This document shows, piece by piece, positions 7,563 to 14,840 of a stretch of 28,266 nt of DNA. The notes beneath the pieces were generated by a model. The model worked only from the letters and a program-made list of their open reading frames with translations, was not told the origin of the DNA and made no database searches. Position numbers and translations under genes: made by a program. Source of the DNA: JBAXTE01 sp964653595 (GTDB lineage Bacteria; Bacteroidota; Bacteroidia; Bacteroidales; WCHB1-69); contig CAZZHH010000040.1 in the NCBI GenBank assembly GCA_964653595.1, positions 1-28,266 of the forward strand, written 5' to 3'. The number at the start of each line of letters is the position of its first letter. The stretch's first letter is position 1.

Positions 7563-10504
7563 AATTGGTTTTTGTAATTTCAAATTCTGCAGCATTAGGT
7601 ACTACCATTGAGGCTTTTCTAACTGAATACAACTCTTTAGGTAAATTTAATTTAAACCCTCAAAGGGTAAATTATAAGACCGTATCAGGGTATGATGTGG
7701 ATGTTTTAGAAAATGAAAAAGAACTCTTGAAGTTGATCTACAATTGTGAAGAGGAGGTGGTGGCGAAGAAATTCTCGACGAAAACGATGAAAGTGGTGGA
7801 TTTTTTTAAAAACATGGATGAGAAGAAATTTAAAACGCTTATTCGTCCCAATCTTGAAAGCTATTTAAATAAAGCACTTTCTATCATGGCTTTGTATCAA
7901 ATTCCTTTATATCTTATCAATAAATCAAAGGATGAAATTTGTGAGATTCCAGTCAAAATTCAACGAAATGATGTGGAGGTTTTGTTTAATTTTAAGCGAC
8001 ACAAAGAAGGTATTTCTTATAGATTGATGATTAAATTAGATGGTCAATCGATGAAATTGATGAATCAAAATATTACGTTTATTACTCATAAGCCATGTTG
8101 GCTAATATTAAATAATACGTTACTTCATTTCGATGATGAGATTGATTCTTTTAAGCTAATGCCATTTACTCAAAAAGAAGTGATAGAAATTCCAAATAGC
8201 TCAGTGGATGTTTATGTCCAGAATTTTATCCAGAAAATTTTTAAAAAATTCGATATTGAAACTGAGGGAATTGTACAATTTACGGAAGAAATAACCCCAA
8301 TAGCTGTCTTAAACCTTGATTGTGGTGTAAATTCTCGCCCTGTATTAGCTCTCTCATTTGATTATAATGGAAATGTTGTGTTAATGTCAAAAGCGCAACA
8401 TAGTATCACCGATTGTCAACTGGATGAGGATACGTATGTGTTGAGTAAAATTAAACGCAATTATACATATGAGTATTCTGTTGTAGACCAACTTTATCTT
8501 TTGGGACTAAAGTCCTTCGAAAATGTGCATTTCTTTTACCCAGCCCCCGTTGATCAGCCCAATATTGATACAACTAATATGTTGATAAGCACGATTTGTT
8601 TAAACTATAAAAAGTTGATTGACTTAGGATTCCAGTTTCAACAAAATCAAAGTAATATAAAGTATTTTTTCGGTCAAATAGAAGCTAGAACACGAGTTTT
8701 AGATAATCAGGATTGGTTTGATGTTTCTATTGATGTTGCTTTTGGGGATTATGTCATTCCGTTTGTTAAACTTCGCAATCATATTTTAAATAAAATTAAA
8801 GAGTATGTGCTTCCCGATAATACAATTGCAGTAATCCCAGAGGAATGGTTTGCAAAGTACGACGATTTGGTAAAACTTGGAAGCGCAGATGACCAAAAGT
8901 ATAAGATTAAAAAATATCATGTTGGTCTTTTAGATTCCATCGATAAAAATTTTGCAGAAAAATATCAAAATTTGCTTCAGACAAAAGATGTTACCCAATC
9001 AGAAATTCAAGTTCCAGCTAATTTGAAAACATCCCTCAGATCTTACCAATATCTTGGGTATAAATGGCTAAAAAAGCTAGAGAATTTCAACTTTAGTGGT
9101 TGTTTAGCCGATGATATGGGTTTAGGAAAGACGATACAAACCATTGCTGTTTTATTAGAATCACACAACAAAGGAAATGTAAATACTTTTTCTAATCCCG
9201 ACTTTGTAAATGCAAATTCTCAGTTAGACTTTTTTAATAAAGCTTCTAACGAGCCAGGTAAATTTGTTCAAGCCTCTCTGATTGTTGTTCCTTTATCATT
9301 AATATACAACTGGCAACAAGAGTTGCAACGATTTGCTCCTTCATTGCTTGTATATACACACTCCGGTTTGTATCGAAGCCAGTCTGCATCCGTTTTTCAC
9401 CTTTATGACATTGTTCTTACTACCTATGGGATGGTTAGAAACGACATTGAGATGTTTAAAAAATATAATTTTACTTATGTTGTGTTAGACGAAAGTCAAA
9501 ACATTCGAAATCCACTTTCTAAGGCATATCGTTCGGTAAGATCACTTCAATGTCAATATCGCTTGGCATTAACAGGAACTCCCATCGAAAATTCATTGGT
9601 AGATCTATGGGCACAGATAAATTTTTTGAATCCCGGACTTTTGGGTGGACTTAAGCAATTTAAAAAAATGTATGTTATCCCCATTGAAAAGCAAAACAAT
9701 GAACAAATTCGTGAAAAACTGAAAAATGTTTTAGCACCCTTCTTTATGCGACGCACAAAAGATGAAGTTGCTCCTGAGCTACCTTCTTTAACAGAAGTTA
9801 TTCACTATACCAATATGACCGAAGAACAAAGATCCTATTATGAAACCATAAAGTCTTCTGTCCGAAATTCAATTCTGCAATCTATGACTAGCAATGATAG
9901 AGGAAAATTGAATATTTTGATACTTAGAGGATTGATGCAGTTGAGGTTAGCATCCATTCATCCCATTTTGATGGATAAATCTTGGAACTTTGAAGCGGGT
10001 AAACATCTGGAATTAAGGGAAATGATATCTCAGATCTTGCAAGAAGGTCATAAAGTTCTGATATTTAGTCAGTTTGTCCGTCATTTAAATTTGGTTAAAG
10101 AATTTCTAGAGTTTGATAACCAATCTCTGCTAATGTTTACTGGTGTTACACCAAATGAAGATAGACAAGAAATTATCAATAGATTTCAATCTGAAAAGGA
10201 TTGTAGAGTTTTGTTGATGACTTTGAAAGCTGGTGGTGTTGGTTTAAATCTTACCGCAGCAGATTATATTTTGCTAATCGATCCCTGGTGGAATCCAGCA
10301 GCAGAAAGTCAAGCAATTGCCCGAGCTCATCGAATTGGCCAAGATAAAAAAGTATTTGCCTATCGTTTTATTACAAAAGATTCCATCGAGGAGAAAATAC
10401 TGGTTTTGCAAAACAAAAAGAGAAGTCTCGCTAATGAATTTGTTCAGTCCTCAAATCCTATCTCTGCTTTTACCGACAATGAACTAATTGAATTGTTTCA
10501 ATAA
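7559..10504 (+). CDS. SNF2-family DEAD/DEAH-type helicase
   Basis: 981 residues. SNF2-family ATPases translocate on double-stranded DNA and remodel protein-DNA complexes; bacterial members such as RapA/HepA act on RNA polymerase, but the role of this one is unknown. The first half (about 1-470) has no motif I recognise. The helicase core contains DDMGLGKT (motif I, 518-525), a roughly 40-residue polar insertion, VVPLSLIYNW, DESQ (motif II, 644-647), LTGTPIENS, and a C-terminal RecA lobe with LMTLKAGGVGLNLTAADYI, DPWWNPAAESQ and RAHRIGQ (922-928). It starts with GTG, preceded by a good Shine-Dalgarno, and the GTGA overlaps the stop of the dehydratase gene. No methyltransferase or restriction gene is adjacent, so a defence role is not supported. 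Confidence 0.93.
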   Translation: MKLVFVISNSAALGTTIEAFLTEYNSLGKFNLNPQRVNYKTVSGYDVDVLENEKELLKLIYNCEEEVVAKKFSTKTMKVVDFFKNMDEKKFKTLIRPNLESYLNKALSIMALYQIPLYLINKSKDEICEIPVKIQRNDVEVLFNFKRHKEGISYRLMIKLDGQSMKLMNQNITFITHKPCWLILNNTLLHFDDEIDSFKLMPFTQKEVIEIPNSSVDVYVQNFIQKIFKKFDIETEGIVQFTEEITPIAVLNLDCGVNSRPVLALSFDYNGNVVLMSKAQHSITDCQLDEDTYVLSKIKRNYTYEYSVVDQLYLLGLKSFENVHFFYPAPVDQPNIDTTNMLISTICLNYKKLIDLGFQFQQNQSNIKYFFGQIEARTRVLDNQDWFDVSIDVAFGDYVIPFVKLRNHILNKIKEYVLPDNTIAVIPEEWFAKYDDLVKLGSADDQKYKIKKYHVGLLDSIDKNFAEKYQNLLQTKDVTQSEIQVPANLKTSLRSYQYLGYKWLKKLENFNFSGCLADDMGLGKTIQTIAVLLESHNKGNVNTFSNPDFVNANSQLDFFNKASNEPGKFVQASLIVVPLSLIYNWQQELQRFAPSLLVYTHSGLYRSQSASVFHLYDIVLTTYGMVRNDIEMFKKYNFTYVVLDESQNIRNPLSKAYRSVRSLQCQYRLALTGTPIENSLVDLWAQINFLNPGLLGGLKQFKKMYVIPIEKQNNEQIREKLKNVLAPFFMRRTKDEVAPELPSLTEVIHYTNMTEEQRSYYETIKSSVRNSILQSMTSNDRGKLNILILRGLMQLRLASIHPILMDKSWNFEAGKHLELREMISQILQEGHKVLIFSQFVRHLNLVKEFLEFDNQSLLMFTGVTPNEDRQEIINRFQSEKDCRVLLMTLKAGGVGLNLTAADYILLIDPWWNPAAESQAIARAHRIGQDKKVFAYRFITKDSIEEKILVLQNKKRSLANEFVQSSNPISAFTDNELIELFQ

Positions 10505-10508
10505 CAAT

Positions 10509-10550
10509 TAATTTTTATTTTAAACCCATCATAAAAATTATTTTTTTTTT
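10509..10550 (+). terminator. Probable AT-only terminator after the SNF2 gene
   Basis: TAATTTTTAT (10509-10518) pairs perfectly with 10531-10540 across a 12-base loop, followed by about 10 T. With no G-C pairs the stem is weak, so termination is plausible rather than certain. Confidence 0.45.
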
Positions 10551-10853
10551 GGAAGTATCGTTATCCCTAATTTTTAGGGGTGAAATTAAGATAATATTAT
10601 ATTATTAATTAAAAATAACATAAAACAGTAAATAACAAAAAAATTACAAAAGGTCAAATATCTTATTTTCTAAGTAGAAAATTGGGGTGTTTGTTAATAT
10701 TGTGTAAAATGTGTAAAGTGCTGATATTATGGTGAAAAATTGATGTTTTAGTGTGAATTAGTTAACAATTAGTAATTTGTTGAGAATAAATCTAAATTAT
10801 AGGATTTTTTATAAAAAAATGTACTTAGATTTAGAATTGTATTAATAAACTCC

Positions 10854-10861
10854 TATATTTG
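10854..10861 (+). promoter_or_regulatory. -7 promoter element of hydCBA
   Basis: TATATTTG matches TAnnTTTG, with TTTAG at 10830-10834 ending exactly 19 bases upstream in the -33 position. The same TTTAG-19-TAnnTTTG layout occurs before the nuclease gene at 26050. The start codon of hydC is about 90 bases downstream. Confidence 0.65.
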
Positions 10862-10952
10862 TAGCCGAAATCGTTGAATAGCTAGTCTTTTTGAGGTTTC
10901 TGAAAAATGTAATATATTCATTCAATTAATATTAACTTAAAAATGTTTACTT

Positions 10953-11426
10953 ATGGTAGAAGTAGAAAACTTGATTAAACGACTCGTGAACATCTATGGT
11001 AGAGAGCGTGAAAGTTTGATACCAGTCATGCAAGGAGTTATAGAGCAAGAGAGGACACTTAGTGAAGACTCCATCAAAATTATTGCAAGGGAACTCAATT
11101 TATCGGCAGCCCAAGTGTATGGAACTGCTACATTTTATTCTTTTTTGGATACAGAGCCTCGTGGAGAGTTTGTGATTCGTGTGTGTAAATCGTTAACATG
11201 TGCGATGAAGGGGAAGAATCAAATCAACAAAGCGATTGAAGATACGTTGAAAATTAAAATCGGAGAGACTACTAAGGACAAGAAATTTACTTTGCTACAA
11301 ACAAATTGTTTGGGATGGTGTCATAAAGCTCCTGCGATTTTAATTAACGATGAGGTTTATGTGGAGTTGAACGAGGAGAAGATTATTGAAATTATTGACA
11401 GTTATTCAAAAAAAGGGACTTACTAA
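10953..11426 (+). CDS. hydC: NADH-dependent [FeFe] hydrogenase gamma subunit (NuoE-like)
   Basis: 157 residues, the NuoE/HydC size. This subunit carries one [2Fe-2S] cluster in a thioredoxin-like fold and passes electrons between the flavin subunit and the hydrogenase subunit. The four ligands are visible as C78-x4-C83 (VCKSLTC) and C119-x3-C123 (NCLGWC); the N-terminal half has the helical QVYGTATFYSFL motif of the family. It is the first gene of the hydC-hydB-hydA operon; hydB begins 21 bases later. An out-of-frame ATG ten bases upstream opens a frame of only 11 codons and is not credible as the start. Equivalent NuoE subunits of complex I or formate dehydrogenase are excluded by the neighbours. 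Confidence 0.93.
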   Translation: MVEVENLIKRLVNIYGRERESLIPVMQGVIEQERTLSEDSIKIIARELNLSAAQVYGTATFYSFLDTEPRGEFVIRVCKSLTCAMKGKNQINKAIEDTLKIKIGETTKDKKFTLLQTNCLGWCHKAPAILINDEVYVELNEEKIIEIIDSYSKKGTY

Positions 11427-11447
11427 ATAAAAATAGGAGAGAACGAA

Positions 11448-12626
11448 ATGGCAGATAAAACCCTAAAAAGAGTTGATTTAATTTTTCACGAGGATGATTA
11501 TCGTGAGATTATCTCAAGAACGTTTAAACGCACTGATGATGAAATCATTAATGAGATGATTGATTCTGGTCTTAAAGGACGTGGAGGAGCTGGATTCCTT
11601 ACAGGATTAAAATGGAAATTTGCAAGGGATGCAAAAGCAGATACTAAATATATTGTATGTAATGCAGATGAGGGCGAGCCTGGCACTTTTAAAGATAGAG
11701 AAATTATCCAAAGAGTTTCATTAAAAGTCCTTACTGGTATGGCTATTGCCGCAAAAGTTACTGGTGCTCACAAAGGATATATCTATTTACGTGGTGAGTA
11801 TAAATTCTTAGTTCCCAAACTTCGTCGTGATTTAAAAGAATTTCATGCTATCATGCATGAGATGCAATATGATTTTGAAGTAGATATTTTTATGGGAGCG
11901 GGCGCATATGTTTGTGGAGAAGAGACTGCTTTGTTAGAATCTATGGAAGGTAAGAGAGGAGAGCCTCGAAATAAACCTCCATACCCTGTAATTGAAGGAT
12001 ATCTCGCTAAACCAACCGTTGTAAATAATGTAGAGACGCTTGCTTCTGCTGCAATTGTTTGCAAAATTGGTGCAGAAAAGTACAAACAGTTAGGAACGAA
12101 ATCTTCAAGAGGGTCTAAGTTGTTTTCAATTTCTGGAGATACTCCAATTCCAGGTATTTATGAACTAGAGCTTGGAATGTCTCTTCAAGAATTTGTAGAT
12201 GCATTTGGGGATGGAGATACTAAGGCAGTACAAGTGGGTGGAGCATCCGGATTTTGCGTGCCACGCAAAAAGTTTGAAAGTACTATTATTGGTTATCAAG
12301 GTGATTTAGAAGGTGATTCGTTGCCTACTGGTGGTTCAATGATGATTTTCAACAGCTCAAGATCTATGTATAATTTGCTAAGAAATTATTTAGACTTTTT
12401 TGCGGAAGAATCTTGTGGTCAGTGTACCCCCTGTAGAGTTGGTGTTCAACAACTTCTTCATGGTATTGAAGCCGTGAAAAAAGGAGATAAGCACTCTTCC
12501 TATCTTGATTACTTATTGAAACTAACCGACTCAATGAAGCTTACGGCAAAATGTGGCTTAGGACAATCCGTAGCAAATTCATTTTCGTCTATTGTAGGCA
12601 ACTTTAGAGAAGAGATGATTTATTAA
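11448..12626 (+). CDS. hydB: NADH-dependent [FeFe] hydrogenase beta subunit (NuoF-like flavoprotein)
   Basis: 392 residues. Binds FMN, NAD(H) and one [4Fe-4S] cluster, and exchanges electrons with HydC and HydA. Motifs: GRGGAGF (44-50) for NADH, followed by L51 where proline is more usual; ADEGEPGTFKDRE (73-85) for FMN; CGEETALLES and GKRGEPRNKPPYP (about 146-170); an SLBB-like segment near 236-268; cluster ligands C323, C326, C329 and C369. The electron-bifurcating HydB of Thermotoga-type enzymes is over 600 residues, with an N-terminal [2Fe-2S] domain and a C-terminal two-[4Fe-4S] domain; both are missing here, with clean ends and no sign of a frameshift. It has a clear Shine-Dalgarno (AGGAG, 11435-11439). 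hydA follows after 30 bases. Confidence 0.93.
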   Translation: MADKTLKRVDLIFHEDDYREIISRTFKRTDDEIINEMIDSGLKGRGGAGFLTGLKWKFARDAKADTKYIVCNADEGEPGTFKDREIIQRVSLKVLTGMAIAAKVTGAHKGYIYLRGEYKFLVPKLRRDLKEFHAIMHEMQYDFEVDIFMGAGAYVCGEETALLESMEGKRGEPRNKPPYPVIEGYLAKPTVVNNVETLASAAIVCKIGAEKYKQLGTKSSRGSKLFSISGDTPIPGIYELELGMSLQEFVDAFGDGDTKAVQVGGASGFCVPRKKFESTIIGYQGDLEGDSLPTGGSMMIFNSSRSMYNLLRNYLDFFAEESCGQCTPCRVGVQQLLHGIEAVKKGDKHSSYLDYLLKLTDSMKLTAKCGLGQSVANSFSSIVGNFREEMIY

Positions 12627-12656
12627 TTCATGGTGTAAATTGTAAAACGTAATAAA

Positions 12657-14447
12657 ATGGCAGAAAAAATAAATTTAACGATAGATGGAATTGATGTGAG
12701 CGTAGATAAGGGATGTACAATTCTGGAAGCAGCACATCAGGTAAATATAAAAATACCCGTATTATGTCATCACCCAGATATTCATGTTGCTGGGAACTGT
12801 AGAGTTTGTGTTGTAGAACAAATTGGAGCTAGAGTTTTGCCAACAGCTTGTTCGACACCTGCAGTGGACGGAATGGAAATTTTAACTAATTCTCATAAGG
12901 TAAGAACTGCTCGAAAGCATATTATTGAATTGTTGTTATCAGAACATAATGCGGATTGTACCAAGTGTTATAAAAATGGTAAATGTGAACTTCAATCTTT
13001 AGCTGCTGAGTATAAGATTAGCAACGATTTCTTTATTGATTTGGTCCCTCTTAAACATTACAGCATCGACATGTATTCACCATCCATTATTAAAGATGAT
13101 AGCAAGTGTGTAAGATGTCAACGTTGTGTTAGAGTGTGCGAAGAGTTGCAATCTGTTAGTGCAATAAGTTGTGCCCACAAAGGCGACCATATGAAAATAT
13201 CCACTTTCTTTGAGCATTCTTTATTTGAAGTGGTTTGTACCAATTGTGGTCAATGTATCAATCGTTGTCCTACTGGTGCATTAGTTGAAAAAAATCAAAT
13301 TGAGGAAGTGTGGACTGCTCTTGCGGATCCTACAAAACACGTGGTAGTGCAAACTGCTCCAGCGGTGCGAATTGCTCTTGGCGAAGATTTAGGCAATGAA
13401 ATTGGCACTCGTGTTACCGGAAAAATGGTAGCAGCTCTTAAACGGTTAGGCTTTGATTCCGTTTTGGATACTGACTTTACCGCAGATTTAACCATTATGG
13501 AAGAAGGGTATGAACTCTTAAATCGTCTGAAGAAAGCGCTCAAAGAGAAAGATCATACCGTTGCTTTGCCATTAACTACTTCTTGTTCGCCAGGATGGAT
13601 TAAGTTTGTGGAGCATATTTTCCCAGATATGTTAGATCATGTTTCTACTTGTAAATCTCCACAACAGATGTTTGGAGCATTAGCAAAAACGTATTATGCA
13701 GAGAAAAGAAATATCGATCCAGCAAACATCGTTTCTGTATCAATCATGCCTTGTACTGCTAAAAAGTTTGAAGCCGATCGACCAGAAATGAGAAGTAGCG
13801 GGTATAAAGATGTGGACTATGTGTTGACTACCAGAGAGCTTGCAATTATGATTAAGCAAGCTGGTATTGAGTTTTCATCTCTTCAAGAAGAGAATTACGA
13901 TAGCATGATGGGAGCTTCTACTGGGGCCGCTGTAATTTTTGGAACTACTGGTGGTGTAATGGAAGCAGCTTTAAGAACTGCATGGGAAGTAGTTACTGGA
14001 AAAGAGATTCCATTTGAAAATCTAAATGTTACTCCTGTTCGTGGAATGGAAGGCATTAAAGAAGCTTCAGTGGTTATTACTGGTACTGTTCCTGAATGGA
14101 ACTTCTTAGAGGGAGCTGAGCTTCGTTGCGCTGTTGCCCATGGCTTGGTAAATGCTAAAAATTTAATTCAAAGTGTGAAAGACGGCAAAGCGGTGTATCA
14201 TTTTATTGAAATTATGGCTTGTCCTGGTGGTTGTCTTGGTGGCGGTGGTCAACCGATACCTACCAGTCCAGAAATACGGAAAAAAAGAATGGAAGCCATC
14301 TATTCAGAAGATGAACATATGCCAATCCGAAAATCTCACGAAAATCCAGAGGTGATAGAGATATATAAAACATTCTTGGGTAAACCTAATGGACATAAAT
14401 CGCATGAATTGTTACATACACATTACAAACAAAGAGAACGTTATTAG
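12657..14447 (+). CDS. hydA: NADH-dependent [FeFe] hydrogenase alpha (catalytic) subunit
   Basis: 596 residues. Catalytic subunit that makes or oxidises H2 at the H-cluster, probably disposing of fermentative NADH electrons. Order: [2Fe-2S] domain with C37, C48, C51, C65; His-ligated [4Fe-4S] with H97, C101, C104, C110; two-cluster ferredoxin with C151/154/157/161 and C194/197/200/204; H-cluster domain with L1 TSCSPGW (308-314), L2 MPCTAKKFE (364-372; C366, K369, E372) and L3 MACPGGCLGGGG (C522, C526); then a C-terminal small-subunit-like helix region. In L1 the second position of the canonical TSCCP pair is serine. It ends the hydCBA operon before a hairpin. The maturases HydE, HydF and HydG are required but not encoded here. 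This is the group A multi-subunit architecture; directionality and bifurcation are inference. Confidence 0.95.
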   Translation: MAEKINLTIDGIDVSVDKGCTILEAAHQVNIKIPVLCHHPDIHVAGNCRVCVVEQIGARVLPTACSTPAVDGMEILTNSHKVRTARKHIIELLLSEHNADCTKCYKNGKCELQSLAAEYKISNDFFIDLVPLKHYSIDMYSPSIIKDDSKCVRCQRCVRVCEELQSVSAISCAHKGDHMKISTFFEHSLFEVVCTNCGQCINRCPTGALVEKNQIEEVWTALADPTKHVVVQTAPAVRIALGEDLGNEIGTRVTGKMVAALKRLGFDSVLDTDFTADLTIMEEGYELLNRLKKALKEKDHTVALPLTTSCSPGWIKFVEHIFPDMLDHVSTCKSPQQMFGALAKTYYAEKRNIDPANIVSVSIMPCTAKKFEADRPEMRSSGYKDVDYVLTTRELAIMIKQAGIEFSSLQEENYDSMMGASTGAAVIFGTTGGVMEAALRTAWEVVTGKEIPFENLNVTPVRGMEGIKEASVVITGTVPEWNFLEGAELRCAVAHGLVNAKNLIQSVKDGKAVYHFIEIMACPGGCLGGGGQPIPTSPEIRKKRMEAIYSEDEHMPIRKSHENPEVIEIYKTFLGKPNGHKSHELLHTHYKQRERY

Positions 14448-14503
14448 TAAATATTTTAACGTATTGAATATTAGTATTGTGTAATTAAGTTTATGTAATA
14501 TTT

Positions 14504-14543
14504 AAAAAAAAAGGATGACAAAATTTTGTTATCCTTTTTTTTT
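14504..14543 (+). terminator. Symmetrical terminator after hydA
   Basis: AAGGATGAC at 14511-14519 pairs with GTTATCCTT at 14528-14536 (one G-T wobble) around AAAATTTT, flanked by an A-run (14504-14510) and a T-run (to 14543). It should end the hydCBA transcript; its symmetry could let it work on both strands. Confidence 0.85.
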
Positions 14544-14547
14544 GTCT

Positions 14548-14555
14548 TATATTTA
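14548..14555 (+). promoter_or_regulatory. Probable -7 promoter element of the sensor operon
   Basis: TATATTTA matches TAnnTTTG at all but the last base. A TTTG at 14525-14528 lies 19 bases upstream, inside the loop and 3' arm of the hydA terminator. If real, the sensor operon has its own promoter embedded in the terminator of the hydrogenase operon. Confidence 0.4.
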
Positions 14556-14582
14556 TGCCAACTTAAAGCTTAATTGGATTAT

Positions 14583-14834
14583 ATGGATCAAAAACACGAA
14601 ATCATTATCTGCCTCGGAAGCTCTTGCTTTGCTCGTGGAAACCGAGATTCTCTAAAATTTATCGAAAAGTATATCAAAGACAACAAACTATCTGACAGAG
14701 CTGATTTTCGTGGAAAATTGTGCTCCGGAAATTGTGGCAAAGGTCCCATTCTGTTTATCGACAGAGTCATGTTGGAAGATGTTAAAGTTGAGCAGCTGCA
14801 AGAGATATTAGATAATCTTTTTTTTAAAAAATAA
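14583..14834 (+). CDS. Small [2Fe-2S] thioredoxin-like ferredoxin of the sensor operon
   Basis: 83 residues from the ATG at 14583; a TTG three codons upstream is possible but less likely. The four cysteines C10-x4-C15 (CLGSSC) and C47-x3-C51 (CSGNC) match the thioredoxin-like [2Fe-2S] fold of NuoE/HydC, without the N-terminal helical half of HydC. Such small proteins commonly sit beside [FeFe] hydrogenase and SpoIIE-phosphatase genes. It begins a three-gene unit: the sensor gene starts 6 bases after its stop and the phosphatase overlaps that. A plausible role is electron exchange with the sensor protein, or with HydABC; neither is shown by sequence alone. Confidence 0.85.
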   Translation: MDQKHEIIICLGSSCFARGNRDSLKFIEKYIKDNKLSDRADFRGKLCSGNCGKGPILFIDRVMLEDVKVEQLQEILDNLFFKK

Positions 14835-14840
14835 TCAAAC

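Larger units (their letters stand above)
10505..10952 (+). promoter_or_regulatory. Intergenic control region upstream of the hydrogenase operon
   Basis: About 448 bases without a gene, strongly AT-rich. It begins with an AT-only hairpin and T-run that may end the SNF2 transcript. Around 10691-10783 are three copies of a TTGTTAA-type heptamer: TTGTTAA at 10691-10697, TTAACAA at 10762-10768 and TTGTTGA at 10777-10783, the last two forming an imperfect inverted repeat with an 8-base spacer. The promoter element is at 10854-10861 and leaves a leader of about 90 bases before hydC. No small gene or RNA was recognised. Confidence 0.55.

Noticed and set aside
7559..10504. SNF2 helicase as part of an anti-phage system
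   Set aside because: No nuclease, methyltransferase or other defence gene is adjacent; neighbours are a sugar dehydratase and hydrogenase genes.
10943..10978. Short upstream frame of 11 codons overlapping the hydC start
   Set aside because: No ribosome site and no regulatory peptide pattern; ATG by chance in AT-rich DNA is likely.
10953..14447. Part of respiratory complex I (nuoE-nuoF-nuoG)
   Set aside because: The third gene carries complete L1, L2 and L3 hydrogenase motifs and no other nuo genes follow.
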